From Prorocentrum cordatum (lineage: Eukaryota > Sar > Dinophyceae > Prorocentrales > Prorocentraceae), in the NCBI GenBank assembly GCA_963575745.1, contig CAUYUJ010005780.1, forward strand, positions 802,501 to 866,500: a stretch of 64,000 nucleotides of DNA, given 5' to 3'. Below, one piece after another: positions 1 to 12,022 of this stretch (position 1 is its first letter; the number at the start of each line of letters is the position of its first letter). The position numbers were made by a program, and so were the translations under genes. The notes below the pieces were generated by a model that saw only the letters and a list, made by a program, of their open reading frames with translations, searched no databases and was not told the origin of the DNA.

Positions 1-590
1 TCGCCATCGATTTGCCTTGCCCCCCTAGATCATTTTCTGGCCCGTGCGATCGCGGGGCGGTCGTCCTGTGAGAAAGTTTCAACAACTCTCTTCCCGTCGG
101 TTCTCAAAGTGCCTGAACCTCCAACGCCGACCAGGAAGAGGAGGAGGAGGAGGAGGAGGAGGAGGGGGAAGAGAAACAACAGGTGGATGACGGGGGGGAA
201 CGGGGGAGAAACAGGAGGGACGGGGGCGACCTCAGAGACTGAAAGGACGTTAGAGACGGAGAAAACGGATACCTCGGATACCTCAGAGACGGAGGAGACG
301 GAAGAGACGGAAAAGGCAGGACCTCGAGCTAAGATGCCGCGGGCGCCGTTGTCCGAGGACGTCTCTACCGAAAACCTCGCTTTCAACGGATGACGTCTGA
401 ACCACACGGCCTCAACATCTCAATTGTTCGGAAATGTCCCAAGCGAAACTGCAACTTCCGACGAGTCGCTGAAATTCCTGAGCGAACTCAGTAACTCATT
501 TACCAAAGATGTCTCGTGCGGGAACCTCATGTTTAGCAAAAAACGTCTTGACCACACGGCCTCAACATCTCCATTGTTCGAGTATGTCTC
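1..590. repeat. Low-complexity start of window with 150-bp direct repeat
   Basis: Holds a GGA microsatellite (about 137-164), a degenerate GAGACGGA-type tract (236-330) and two copies, 150 bp apart (401 and 551), of a unit beginning accacacggcctcaacatct. A third diverged copy of that word lies near 1117. The open frames here follow the repeat and have no recognisable domain, so I call no gene. Confidence 0.6.
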
Positions 591-1325
591 GAGTGAAACG
601 GCCCTTTTAAAGGGAATCCGCCGAGCAATCTCATTTGCGGCCGCGAGCCCGTTGAGCCCATTGTCCCTCGCGTCTTAGGTCTGTACTTGTTCGTTTAAAG
701 CACGGCGCACCAAACTCCAATCACCTTCTCGTTCCGAGAAGGCGTTCCCCGTGATCCACCGAGCAAGGACTTATTTGCGACCGCAAGCCAAGTGCCCCTC
801 GCGTCTTCGTTCAGTATTCGTTCGTTTGAGGCACGGCCCGACAAACTGCCACCACATTCTCGTTCCGCAAACGCACTTCCCGTGATGCGCCAAGCGATGT
901 GCAATCACAGCCGGCAGCCGGTTGCCCCTTTTGCGGGTTTGTGTTTTCTGTATACCTGATTCAACAGAGCCTAGAACACCCACATCACCTTCTCGTTTCC
1001 CGCCATCCACCAAGAAAGGCACCTTTTGCGATCGCGAGCCAAGTGTCCCTCACGAGTCTGTTCATTATGTATTCTTATCTCGGGCGAAAGCCCCGATGTT
1101 GAACGAAAGGCGTCTCAAACATACGACTTTAACATCTCATTGTTCGAAGATCCCATTTTCCGTGGACGTCTCGGGCGAAACGCCACGTGTGAGGGGAATT
1201 GCCAAGCAACTGACTTTATGCGGCAGTGGCCCAGCTGTCCCTCGCGAGTTTGTTCTTTAATTACTCCGTATTCGGCGTAGCCCAACAAACACCCATCGCC
1301 GTCTCGTCCCGACATTTTTTGGGGG
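590..1325. repeat. Diverged tandem array, unit 131-134 bp
   Basis: The word ttctcgttccg recurs near 726, 857 and 991, each time followed by a gcgcttcccgtcatccgcca-like stretch, a gcgatcgcgagcca-like stretch and ccctcgcgagt. Copies are well diverged. The same family returns at 2076-2390. Confidence 0.7.
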
Positions 1326-2075
1326 AGACGCAACCCTAGCTTAAGAGGTCCCGCGAACTCTCGAAAGGCCTGCAGAAGAGAGGCCTGCGCACGCGTGCGT
1401 CCACGGACACATCACGCAAGGCGTCCACCCCCAGATGGATAGCATCGCCGGACAATCAACAATCCTCTGGTCGGACGAGTGGTTGTCAACAAACATCGGC
1501 ACAACAAAAACTAAACCGTGAGGCGTCAGCACCATCAAGCAGCACAAAACTGATCAATGAATAAACTGAATGAGAAGCAAATCTGCGGCCCTCAGGATCT
1601 AAGATCACCTTGAAGTGACCCTGGCATTCGTCGCAAGCTTATTTCTTCTTTACCTACGCCATGTCCTTTGGCATTAAGACTAGCTCCCCTACTCTCATGA
1701 CGGCATTGGGGCGCGGAGCGCGATCGTCGTGTGACTGCACAACTGCCGTTTCCAGCCACCCCGCCGCTTGCCGCACGTCGCTGGTATCCTCGATCGAATC
1801 TCGTTGGCGGTCTTCCGCCAGGATGCCGTGGACCTTGCCCTCTTTCTCCTCTTCCTAGCCCTCGACCACGTAACACCTCAAAGCTTGGAGCGAATTCTTT
1901 TGGGGGACCTTCAATCCGGCGGCCACCAAAACCTGCGAGGCAGCTATCACCAGCTGCTGGCCGTCGTCGAACATGTCCTCCTCCAGTGAGGCTCCGCGTG
2001 CGGGTGGTGCACTACGTTCTTCACCGCGGCCTCGGCCTCGGCGATCTTGCGCACGGGGTCGTATGCCTCCCCTCG
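1326..2075. other. No gene recognised
   Basis: Mixed-composition DNA with short ORFs on both strands, none showing a domain, a convincing start context or dinoflagellate-like third-position bias. No clear repeat. Confidence 0.5.
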
Positions 2076-2390
2076 CGATCCATGGGGAAGGCGTTGCCCG
2101 TCATCCGCCATGCGAAACAACCTTTTGCGGCAGCGAGCCAGTTGTCCCTCGCGAGTTGGTTTTCCATCTATTCATTATTCAGCATCGCCGACCAAACTCC
2201 CATCGACTTCTCGTTCCGACAAGGCGCTTCCCGTCATCCGCCAAGCAAAAAACCTTTTGCGATCGCGAGCCACTTGTCCCTCGCGAGTTTGTTCTTTATG
2301 TATTGCTTGTTCAGCATCGTCTAGCAAACTTCTATCGCCTTCTCGTTCCGAGAAGGCGCTTCCCGTCATCCGCCGAGTGGGGATACTTTT
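2076..2390. repeat. Second block of the 131-134 bp array
   Basis: About 2.3 units of the family seen at 590-1325. The ttctcgttccg word recurs near 2209 and 2341, a 132-bp interval. Confidence 0.7.
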
Positions 2391-3906
2391 CTTGTCGCAG
2401 CTGCAGGCCAGCGGGTCCGACAGCGTCAGCAGAGCTGGCTCGGGCTACGAGCAACCTGACTGCCGGCGAGCGCGCCGGCATTGCGATGCGATGGCGCACT
2501 TTGCCGAGTGGGGATACGCGAATTCCAAACGCGCCCAAAGCCCTCATTAACCTGGCTGCGTGGCCTGTTGGGCGAGGACGCCTTTTGCAGGACGCGACGG
2601 GCACTTAGAAATCAAACAACGGCGGCTCTGATAGAATACGTGAGAGTATCCCGACTCGACGAACTCTGACGCCAGATCCAAACCATGGTGAAACACATGC
2701 CGCTGACACATTCAAATACGTAAGTACTGATGAACACTGTGCCGTACCCGACAAATACCTGGCCGCGCATTGCCAGCCTGATCGCGGCACCGCCCTCACC
2801 CTGTACGCGAACGCCAACACATGCGGTGTATTGCAAGACGCCCAGGTCGAAAGAAGCAGTTATCGAGCATGTGGTAAACAGGACCGCCCACAAAAAACCG
2901 AATGGGAGCCGCTGAACTAGCCTTTTCTACTTCAGCGTGAACTTCCGATCGTGAACGAGATCGTCCGCATTCGCCGGCCACTTTGGGGGCAACAGGCTCC
3001 CCTTCCAAGGCGGAGATTTGTGCCGCTCTAGCTGTGGACTTTCTGGCTCCAAGGGGGCATGCCGCCTGTCAGGAGATCTGGCACCAGCGATCGCTGGTCT
3101 GGGGAGGGAGAGGAGGGGAGCAGAGGAATGTGGCAGGGCCCGAGGATGGGTGGGGGGAGGAAGCGGAGAATGGAGATACGAGGAGGAGGGAAGAGCCAGG
3201 ACAAAAGCCGGCCAATCCTCGGCGACCCTCTCGCATCTCCTCTCTGCTTCCCGCGAGGCGTGCGTGGCGTTGCTGCGCTGCTCCTGCGCCGCCGCGACGC
3301 CCCGCCCCGCCGCGCGCGGCCGCCTCCCCGGAGGCGCCAGCAGCCCACCCTGCTACGACCCTGACCTGGCCGACCTGGCCGGGATGCGAACGGGGAGAGG
3401 CGGCGCCACCACCATTTAAGCCTGGGGCGCCAGGCAGGATCGACCTGGTGGCCTTGACCCCCCCCCTCGATGCCGTCTCGTCGCGGGTGGGGCAAACCTC
3501 CCTCGGCGTCGCCTCGAACGAGAAGACCCCCCCCTCGACGGCGCCAGGGGTGGTCGTCGTGCAGGTCGCCTCGTTCGAGGCATCCCCTCTCCCCGGCTGG
3601 GGGAGGCCCCTCGCTCCAGGTGGCCTCCCTGGTGGTGGTGGTGGTGGTGGTGGTGGTGGTGGTGGTGGTGGTGGTGGTGCCCCCTCGCCTCCGATCCAGA
3701 AGAAGCGGGGGGGGGAAGGCGACCACACCGACCCGTGGCCGAAGACCAGTCGAGGAGCCTCTGTCGTCGCAGAACGGCAGAAGCGATCCGCAGTGGCGAC
3801 AAAGGAACTGTCCGGCTGCAGGAAAGGGAGCGTCGGGGGAGAAGCGGCCGCGGCGGACAGATCAATAGAGGAACAGAAAACATCACAAACACAACATGTA
3901 TTGGAA
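2391..3906. other. GC-rich DNA with GGT microsatellite, no gene recognised
   Basis: Long overlapping ORFs exist on both strands (for example 2983-4065 plus and 3069-4016 minus), but they read through a GGT run at about 3633-3679 and consist of Arg/Pro/Gly-rich low complexity, as expected for random GC-rich DNA. I assign no product. Confidence 0.5.
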
Positions 3907-4042
3907 GTCCGCGCGGATTCCGTGGATTGGTGCTGGACCCGCCCCCCCCTCCCCCCCTGGCTCGCGGAACGCGATAGGGGCGGCGGCGGCGGCAGAGGCG
4001 CCGCCAAGGAGCCCAACGTCGATCCAAAACATCCGCGCGGAC
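3907..4042. mobile_element. Palindromic MITE/introner-like element, family 2, copy 1
   Basis: About 136 bp. It begins gtccgcgcggat and ends with the exact reverse complement atccgcgcggac (4031-4042); the next bases of the two arms pair imperfectly (tggattgg against cgatcca). The centre is a C-run, a gctcgcgg stretch and GGC repeats. A second copy with the same ends and centre lies at 15846-15952. The ends and size suit a non-autonomous terminal-inverted-repeat element, but I see no clean target duplication. Confidence 0.5.
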
Positions 4043-4823
4043 CTGGGAGAGACCATGTCTGTTGAATTCTCGTTATTCGGAACAGCCTGTCGGCTACACG
4101 AAGGAGGGACCCGAATCAAGAGTGCCTCTGGTGCGCGGCAATGGGGTGCGGCGGCAGAACCAAATCCAGGCGCGCAGGCCTGTACTGGGGGGGGGCCTGT
4201 GCACCCGCACTCAAAGGTAACCCGGCAAAAGGTCTCTTTGTGGCGTACCGTAGCTGCAGCCTGGCCAGGACCGGGGTCGTTACTCCTACTTTCTATGATT
4301 CTGATCCGTTTCCTATGTGGGGCAGTTGCTGACGACGCCACCAAGCGATCAGTATGCCAACCCCTTGCCAAATCTCGACAGCGCACCGAGGGCATTCAGT
4401 GATTCACCAATGGCGCTGTCGTCAAAAAAAACATAAATTCCAATATTTCGCATCTAGTGCTTTCTAAGGCGGCACCGTCGCCACGGACCAGTGAACGGCA
4501 ACAAAGAACTTGACGGCTTTGGGCGACTCCAAAGGGTATGGTTTCAAAGGGTGACGCCCCAGGGGGCGGGCGGTGACCTCGACAGAGCTCTCCGCCGCGC
4601 CACGAGGGGCCAGACATTAGATAGTGCCGGGCCCCCCAAAACCCAACGGCGCCGATGGCGAACCACACCACTGCGGATCCACACCCTTTGTAGTCGCCGA
4701 AGTATTGGCAGCCGGCGCCTCTCCAAAACAAAACCAGGACGAGGATAAATGGGGTGATGGTAAATCGAGAATCTCTGAGATCCGGCGGCTCTGGAAAATG
4801 TCTCGGGCACCGCGGCCCTTCTC
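4043..4823. other. No gene recognised
   Basis: Unique-looking DNA. Short ORFs only, without domain or codon-bias support. Confidence 0.45.
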
Positions 4824-4864
4824 AGAGCGTTACGGAACGCTCTGAGCGCGTTCCGAAACGCTCT
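4824..4864. repeat. 41-bp inverted repeat (hairpin)
   Basis: Two 17-bp arms, 4824-4840 and 4848-4864, pair with a single mismatch around a 7-base loop (tctgagc). No flanking gene tells whether it works in RNA or DNA. Confidence 0.6.
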
Positions 4865-4974
4865 GAAGGCTCTCCCTCCCCGTTACGGCCCGTCCCGCTC
4901 TCCCTCCCCTTCCGAGCGCTCCCGCTGCCATGCGCCAAGGCCGCACGCCCGGCGGCCGCTCCTCCATCCTCATA

Positions 4975-5160
4975 CTATCCTCCCTTCCCGTCCTGTTCTT
5001 CCTCCTCCTCCTCTTCCTCCTCCTCCTCCTCTTCCTATTCCTCCTCCTCATGCTGGGGCTAAAGCTGCTGTTGTTCCTCCTCCTCGTCCAGCTCCTCCTC
5101 CCTTTCTCCCTCCCTCCCTCCCTCCCTCCCTCCCTCCTTCCCTCCCTCCCTCCCCCCTCC
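4975..5160. repeat. CTC/TCC and CCCT microsatellite tract
   Basis: Polypyrimidine on the plus strand: CTC/CTT triplets from about 4990, then a regular CCCT tetranucleotide run at about 5107-5155. Confidence 0.9.
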
Positions 5161-5815
5161 GTGACCACTCTGGCTCAAACCATTCAAATCTCCATGATGA
5201 TTCGACGACGTCGCTTGTGCCTCGAAGGGGCATCACCGATGTATCGGCGCTGCGGCGCGATCCTCGTAGGGAGGCCTGGACCCTCGTGTTCACGCTGGCT
5301 ACACAGAGGCAGCTCTGGCGCGACGTCTTTTCATTATTCTCGAACATCGGCGGGATCCGGCGCCGCACCATGATACCATGATGCGGCTGGCTCAGGATAC
5401 CTTCAAGGAATTCCGGAGCATCGATCGGCCATCGCTCCTGCATCCCAGTCCTGTAAATTTCGGAATATGTATATAGGACTATATATGTATACATCGGGCG
5501 TGACCTCTTGCTCCTGTGTGTCCCTTCCCCGCCGGGGGGGGTCCCGGGGGGTCCCGGGTCAGAATCCCACGCTCCTTGGGTCTCCCGAGCGTCAATCAAA
5601 TCACAAAGACCGTCCAACATTGCCCCGACAGTGCTGCAGCCCACCCCCCTTCAACCTCGGCCTCCACATCCCCATGCACTTCCACATCATCGCCCCCCTT
5701 CCTGCTGCTCCCCCTCCTCGTTTTTGTTTATTCACCTCCTCCACCTCCTCGACGTCGTCTTCCGCCCCGTCCTCCTGCGTCTCCTCCTCCTCATTCCTCT
5801 ACCTCGCCATTGTCA
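5161..5815. other. No gene recognised
   Basis: Includes a short ATATGTATA-rich stretch near 5465-5492 and polypyrimidine near 5740-5800. No supported coding region. Confidence 0.45.
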
Positions 5816-5819
5816 GGGT

Positions 5820-6125
5820 CGTCTTTCCCCGGGTGCCAAGCTCGGCACGGATGCTTTTCGCCAGGATCGGCATTCCCCGGCCGGGTTTCGTTTTGCCGGG
5901 TTTCGTTTCGCAAGGCTTGCTTTCGCCGGGGTTGGCTTTCGCTGGTCTTCGTTTCGCTGGGGTTCGCTTTCGCCGGGGTTAACCTTCGCTGGGGCTGGCT
6001 TTCGCCAAGGTTGGCTTTCGCTGGGTTTCGTTTCGCCGGGGTTGGCGTTAAATCGCCGGGGCTGGCTTTCGTCAAGATCGACTTTCGCCGGGCTTCGTTT
6101 CGCCGGGGGTGGCTTTCACCGAGGC
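5820..6125 (+). repeat. TTTCGCCGGGGTTGGC minisatellite, left arm
   Basis: About 15 diverged units of 15-18 bp (core tttcgccggggttggctttcg, with part-units such as tttcgctgggtttcg). The same sequence in reverse orientation fills 7475-7720, so the two arrays form a spaced inverted repeat around the G-rich block. Confidence 0.8.
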
Positions 6126-7200
6126 TGGGCGCCGGCTCAAACGGGCGGGTCGGGTCGGGCGGGTGGACTCTAACGGGCGGGACGTGTCGGGTTGGGTCGG
6201 GCAGACCCTCATGGGCGAGTCGGGTCGGACGGGCGGGGTACCAAAGGATGAGGCACGCTCGAATGAGCGGGCGGATCGTGTCGGGTGGGCGGACCTTAAC
6301 GGGCGGGGAAAATCGGGTCGGGTAGACCCTAACGGGCGGGTCGCGTCGGGCAGGCGGGACATTCAAGTGCGGGGCGCGCCGGAGCGAACACGCGTGAAAC
6401 CTGACGGGCGGGTCGGGTCGAGCGGGCGGGCCCTAAAGGGGCGGGATGGGGTGCGCCGGAGCGAACACGCGCGAACTCTAACGGGCGGGTCGGGCCGGGG
6501 CGGGCGGGGTGCTAAAATGCGAGGCGCGCTCGAGTGAATGCGCGTGAACCTGAACTGGCGGGTCGGGTCGGGCGGGCAGACCCTCGTGGGCGGGGCGGGT
6601 CGGGTCGGGCGGGCCCGAACGGGCGGGTCGGGCCGGGCACGCAGGGCACTAGCTAAACTGCGGGGCGTCCTCGAAAGAACACGCGTGAACCCTGACAGGC
6701 GGGTCGGGTCGGGCGGGCGGGCCCTAACGGGTGGGGGGGTCGGGCCAAGCCGGGCGGACCCCTAACGGGTGGGTCGGGTCGGGCAGGCGTGGGGGCAGAA
6801 GGCGGAGCGCGCCCGAGCGAGCGCGCGCGAACCCTAATGGGCGGGCCAGGTCGGACAAGCGCACTCTGACGGGCGAGGCAGACCGCAACGGGCGGGTCGG
6901 GTCGGGCAGTCGGGGCATTAAAGTGCGGGGTGCCCTGGAGCGAACACGCGCGAACCCTCGCGGGCGGGCCGGGTCGGGCGGGCGGGCCCTTGCTGGCGGG
7001 GCGGGTCGATATGGGTCGGGCGGACCCTAACGGGCGAGTGGGGTCGGGCGGGCGGGGCGTGAAAACGCGGGGCGCGCCGGAACGAGCACGCGATAACCCT
7101 AATAACGGGCGGGTCGGGTCGGTCGGGCGGGCCGGGGCGGGTCGGGCGGGCCGGGTCGGGCGGGCGGGGCGCGCTCGAGCGACCGGGCGTCTGGCTTCGC
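6126..7200 (+). repeat. G-rich tandem block (GGGCGGGTCGGGTCGGGC)
   Basis: About 1.07 kb with strong G/C strand asymmetry: G-runs of three or more every few bases on the plus strand. Roughly 95-120 bp superunits each carry a word like gaacacgcgcgaaccctaac followed by gggcgggtcgggtcgggc. The density of GGG runs predicts G-quadruplexes. ORFs on both strands are Gly/Arg or Pro/Arg low complexity. Confidence 0.85.
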
Positions 7201-7474
7201 CAGGGGGCGCGTGGCGCTGACTGACCCCGGGCATCAGGGGGGCCTAAGCAAGGGCGGCGCGCCGCGCGCGCACGGGTCAGGCCGTCTGGGGAAAAGGCGG
7301 GAGGGTGCACTTCCAGTGCTGCCGCGGGAACGCAACGGAGTTCCAGCCAACCGGCCGCGGGCAGGAGGAGCCAGAGGATGAGAAGAGAAAAAGGAGCAGC
7401 AGCATGAAAAGGACAGGAGCGGGAGGAAGGGAGGAAGAAGAAGAACACGAAAACGAACCCACGCGACAACCATG
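7201..7474. other. Spacer, no gene recognised
   Basis: Short unique spacer between the G-rich block and the right-hand minisatellite. Ends in a GGAGGAAGAAG-like purine tract. Confidence 0.4.
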
Positions 7475-7720
7475 CTGGCTGGGCGAAAAACCAACCCGGG
7501 CAAAACCCCGCCCGAGCGCAAGTGCGACAACCAACCCTGGCGAAAACCAACCCGGGCGAAAGACAGACCGGGCGATAGCAAATTTGGCGAAAACCAGCCC
7601 GGGCGAAAGCCAGCCCAGGCGATAGCCAAACCGGGAAAAAAGCGAACCGGGGCGAAAGCTATATCTCGGGCGCAACCGGGCGAAAGCCAACCTGGGCGAA
7701 AAACATCTCCCCCCCAAGCT
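7475..7720 (-). repeat. CGAAAGCCAACCCGGG minisatellite, right arm
   Basis: About 12 units of cgggcgaaagccaaccc type, the reverse complement of the array at 5820-6125. Confidence 0.8.
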
Positions 7721-8399
7721 CGGGGCCCCGAGTCGCTTGCAGTGGAGGGCCGACATCATATTGAAAAGCTGGATCTAAATCGTAATCCCGTCGCCTCTTC
7801 TGTGGCCGAAGCCAGCCAAAAACATGAGACGTTATACCTCAAATCCACACCGGATCGTGACAACTTCCGAAGTGAGATCGACATCGAGCAAGGCTCGGGG
7901 ACGCGACGGGTCGGGGCGGGCAGAAGTTCCAGCCAGCCAGACCCTGGAAAACGAGCCGTCACAGACGAAGGCGCCGAGACTGGGGAGTCGAAGGTACTCC
8001 TACGGCGCTGCGGCGGGTCCCATCTGGCGCCGCATTGGCAATCTGGCGAGGGGGGCATTCTGATCCAAGGAGACGAACAAAAGCATTCTGATCAATCTGG
8101 CAAGCGGCCCCAACATCATAATATCGTTACCAAAAAATATAGCACTGTCCAATGCGGCGGAAGCTTAAACAAACATGATGGCGCACACCTCGGGGGGGCC
8201 AACGTTTAATTTTGGCTCTGTCCCTAAAACCAACCTGGCCGTTCTGGTTCAGTGTCCAACCTGGCAAACTGGTACAGCGCGCAACCTGGCCATGAATCTG
8301 GCGGGCACTTTAAACTGGAACGCAATGTGATGTTCAATCTGGAATACGTTGCAATATGATTCAACCTGCCGCACGCAACAAATCTGATAGGACACGCGC
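7721..8399. other. No gene; scattered CTGGC words
   Basis: The word aatctggc/aacctggc recurs through 8030-8310 and again at 12080-12360, suggesting an old dispersed repeat. No coding region supported. Confidence 0.45.
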
Positions 8400-8960
8400 C
8401 CGGAAATCAACGAGCTTCCCCGCGCGCCCCCGCGGGCGCGCGCGCGCCGCCGCGCGGTTCCCCGCGCGTGCACGCGCTTCCCCGCGGTTCCCCGCGCGCC
8501 AACGCGATTCCCTACTTTCCCCGCGGGCCCACGCGCTCATCCATGGTTCCCCACTGTTGCACGCGCTGCCCCGCGGCCCCACGCGCCCCCCCACGGTTCC
8601 ACGCGCCGCGCCCCCCCCCCCGCCCCTGCGCACAATCCCCGGCGGTTCCCCGCAAGTCCACGCGCCCCCCCGCGACCCCTTTGCGGCGCCGCAGGTTTCC
8701 ACGCGTTTTCGGCCCTCCGTGCCCCCCCCGCGATTCCTCGCGGGTCCACGCGCTTCTCCGCGCCCCCCCGCGGGCCCGCGCGCTTCTCCACGGTTCGCGC
8801 GTCGCGTCTCCAAGGCTCGTTCGCGCGCTTCAGCGCGTTCCGTGCGTTCCTCCACGCGTCATCGCGCTTCACCGCGGCGCCTCGCGGACCCGCGCGCTTC
8901 CCCGCGGCCCCCGAGAGGCCCCTCGCCGAGGGCCGATAGGCCGCGCTGCCACTGCTGCGC
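8400..8960. repeat. CGCG-rich minisatellite (CCACGCGCTTCCCCGCGG)
   Basis: Roughly 20-bp diverged units made of cacgcgc, ttccccgcgg and gcccccccgcg words. The same family, less GC-rich, is at 11246-11650. Long ORFs here on both strands are frame-neutral low complexity. Confidence 0.75.
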
Positions 8961-10235
8961 ATGGCGGAGCGGCTGGGCCGCAACTGCGCCGGCGCCCGCA
9001 GGGCGGAGGCGAGCGCGCGCGGCCGCCCTCGCGGCTGCGGCGGCGCCGCGCCCCTGTCAAGGCAGGGTCGCGCGACAGAAGCGGCGGCGGCGTTGGTCCA
9101 CGACGGGCGCGCTTCTTGAACTCCGCCCCGGGCGCCCGCGGGAGCCCCGTGGGCGGCGGCGGCGAGGGCGGCGTGCCCGGCGGGCGCGCGACGTCATACG
9201 GGCGCCGCCAGCTGGCGCTGCCCGCGCCCGACCCCCGCGCCGCGGCGGTGGAGTGGCGCTCGGGCCCGACGAACACGGGCGGGCCTCCGCGAAAAAAGAT
9301 CGGCACCGAACCCCGGCCTCCAACTTCTCGGCCCTCGAAGGGGAGACGCGCAATCGCTGTTTTGCCCGACCAGGCGCTCTGAAATGCCCGGCCCGCCGCT
9401 GGGCGCTGATGAGGTTGCCGCGCCTGCATTGCCACCGGCTGCTTGGAATCTTCAGAAGTGCGCTTGGCGGGCGCTGGTTCTCGCCGCGCCTGCGCCGCCG
9501 TCGGGCAGGGCTGCGTCGCTTCGCAAGCGCGGGGCCGCAGGCAAGTTTTTCTTGAAACGCCCGACGGGATCCCCAATGAATCCGCGCGCACGTCGCGCTT
9601 GGCGCGCCGAGCGCGCAAGCGGGCAGCCGGCGCCTTGCCCGCGGCAGCGCGCGGCCAGGAGCAGCGCGAGCTTCGCCGCGCGAGAGCGGCCATCGCGCAA
9701 GCGCAGACGCGCGGGCAACGGAAGGGGCACTTGTCCGTTGCGCGGCGACGCGGCGCAACCGACTCGTCGCGCGAGGGCGTCGCTGTCACGTTCGACGCCG
9801 ACCTACCTGGGGGGCGGCGCTGGGCACCCAGGGGGCGGGCGCGCCCAAACTCGAAGCAAACGCATACTAATGCGCGGAGGACGCCAACGCTCTGACTGGC
9901 GGAGGTCGCAAGATAGACCGACGCCCACGCAACCGCGCCAGCGAACAAAATGCGAGCGGCGCCCGACGTCGCCCGACAGCCAGCCTGCGAACGCACCCGC
10001 GGTTCCATGCAGTTTCCAAAATCGGCATGGCGACGCTTGTCGTGGACGAGCCAGAAATCACTGGCGCGCGCGCGGCGGCGCGCGCGCGGGGAGTCCAGAC
10101 TCCCATATGTATAGCCCGCGCTCCCCTCTCGTGGGCAATGCAAAACTGTTCACGCGCGCGCGCCGCAAAATCGCAGCAGAGTCCACGCTGACTTCAAAAG
10201 CAAGTCAGTCACCGCTGAAGGTTTCCATTAGTTTC
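8961..10235. other. Very GC-rich DNA, no gene recognised
   Basis: ORFs of up to 424 codons run on both strands (for example 8869-10143 minus), but all are Arg/Ala/Pro/Gly-rich and none shows a domain or motif. At this GC content long open frames are expected by chance. A diverged gene cannot be excluded. Confidence 0.4.
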
Positions 10236-10990
10236 TAGCCAACGTGGCGGTTTTCCTATACTGGGCGCTACAGAACCCCACGCGCACGCAAGTGGCGCGC
10301 GCGCGTCACCCGCGCGAGTCCGTTGGTCATCGTTCAGGACTCGCTGAGGATTTCCGAAACCATACTCGCGACTTCTGTCGCGACCGCGTAAAGAGGTCTG
10401 CGTAGAACACATGTACCAGAACACATGCTCACTCCTTATCCAAACGGCCGCCGTTAAGGGCGCTGTAATTCCGACGACGAAATGGCGACTGTTATATTGT
10501 GGACAACACAAAACTCCCAGAACGCGCGCGCGGGCGGCACACGTCACGCGCGCGCGCGTGCGTTGGCCACCGGAAAATGCCCGCCGTAGGTCGCAAGGCA
10601 TACTGGCGACTTTCGATTGTGGACAAGACAGAACTCTCCACGCGCTCGCGCGGAGAGCTCAGCATCGTCTATAGGAAGCACTCAGCATACCGCACGTTAT
10701 CCTCGTATTCCAACATTTGGTACTTCAGGTCCCAGTTCTGTTACCAGACCAACATGACGACTTCTTGATGGTGTGGACAGTGTGACATAGAACTCCCCAC
10801 GCGCGGGCGTGCGCGTGGAAAGCTCGGTACGATTCAGACATGATGTTGGCTGTGGAAGATACACAACTCCTAACGCGCTCACGCGTGTCAGCGACGAGCG
10901 TCTGTCGGAAACTCTGAACGGTTCAGGGCAGTCTCCAAGCCATCCAGGCGACCTATCTACTGTGGGCACTAAAGGATTCTCTACGCGCGC
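10236..10990. repeat. Diverged tandem array, units about 130-190 bp, with CG-alternating cores
   Basis: Repeated words include tggcgactttcgattgtggacaa, agaactccccacgcgc and strings of alternating CG (for example cgcgcgcgcgtg near 10550). About five diverged units. Confidence 0.55.
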
Positions 10991-11245
10991 AAGCGCGTGG
11001 AGGGTGCGGGAATGTCAATGCTGTAACCTATGGCAACTTCAAACGCCAAGGTTCCTGAATAGTCTTCCAAGTTCGTCAGTCTTCATCCGGAACCAACATG
11101 GGGTCCGTCAAAGTTCCCCAGGGGTCCCCCGGTTGTCACGACTCACCAAAATTCGGATCCTCCTGGATCCCTTAAGAAACCGCAGAATTTGTTCAATCCG
11201 ATCAGGAAACTTCAGGACCGCTCGGAATCCTTCAGAAGCCGAACA
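10991..11245. other. Spacer, no gene recognised
   Basis: Unique-looking DNA between two repeat blocks. Confidence 0.4.
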
Positions 11246-11650
11246 AAACCACCCGAATCCCACACATCCCCTCGCGACCCATATCCTGGCTGACCCACGC
11301 ATTTCCCGATATCCCTCACGCGTCCCCACGGGTCTACGCGCTTCCCCACCATTCCCCACGGCCCTCCCCTTGTCCACGCTCTTATCCACGGTTCCCCACG
11401 GGTCCACACGCTTCCCTGACCCCCCCCCAGTTCCATACGGCCCCACGATCTCCCTCACGATTTCCTACTGGCCCGCGCGCTCTCCAACGGTCCCCTGCAG
11501 TTCCACGCCCCCCCCCTCTCGTCGGTTCTCCACGGTTCTACGCGCTCACGGCTCCCCACCCAAACGGTTCCCCAAAGCTCTACGCACTCCCCCACGGTCC
11601 CCGTGGCCCACGCGGTTCCTCGCGGCCCAACACAAGTCCACACACCTGGT
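11246..11650. repeat. CCACGGGTCTACGCGCTTCCCC minisatellite
   Basis: About 20-bp units of cccacgg, ttccccac and cacgcgctc words, a less GC-rich relative of 8400-8960. Confidence 0.65.
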
Positions 11651-11734
11651 GGGCCTAGGGCGGGGCCAGGAGTAGGCACTGGGGTCGGGCTGGGTCGGCC
11701 CCAGCTTGGAACTAGGAAACACCTTCCCTCAGTG

Positions 11735-12022
11735 ATATGTTGTTATATACATATATAAACTTGCATATATGTATATATGAAGTGCAGACACGCCTACATG
11801 CGTGCATGAATACCTGCTGATTGACTTACTTGTCTACTTGCTTACACCCATACAAATAAGTATACGTGCGTGCTCACTTACGTATATATATATATATGTA
11901 TATAAACATACATGTATGTATACAAGTATATACACATACATACATACATACATACATACATACATGCATACATACATACATACAGACATACATACAGACA
12001 TACATACATACATATACATAGA
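11735..12022. repeat. TA and TACA microsatellite
   Basis: AT-rich TATATA/TATG region, then a clean tetranucleotide CATA/TACA run at about 11933-12015 with CAGA variants. Confidence 0.9.

Noticed and set aside
8869-10143. 424-codon minus-strand ORF in very GC-rich DNA
   Set aside because: All frames are long here because stop codons are AT-rich. The translation is Arg/Ala/Pro-rich without motif and the plus strand is equally open.
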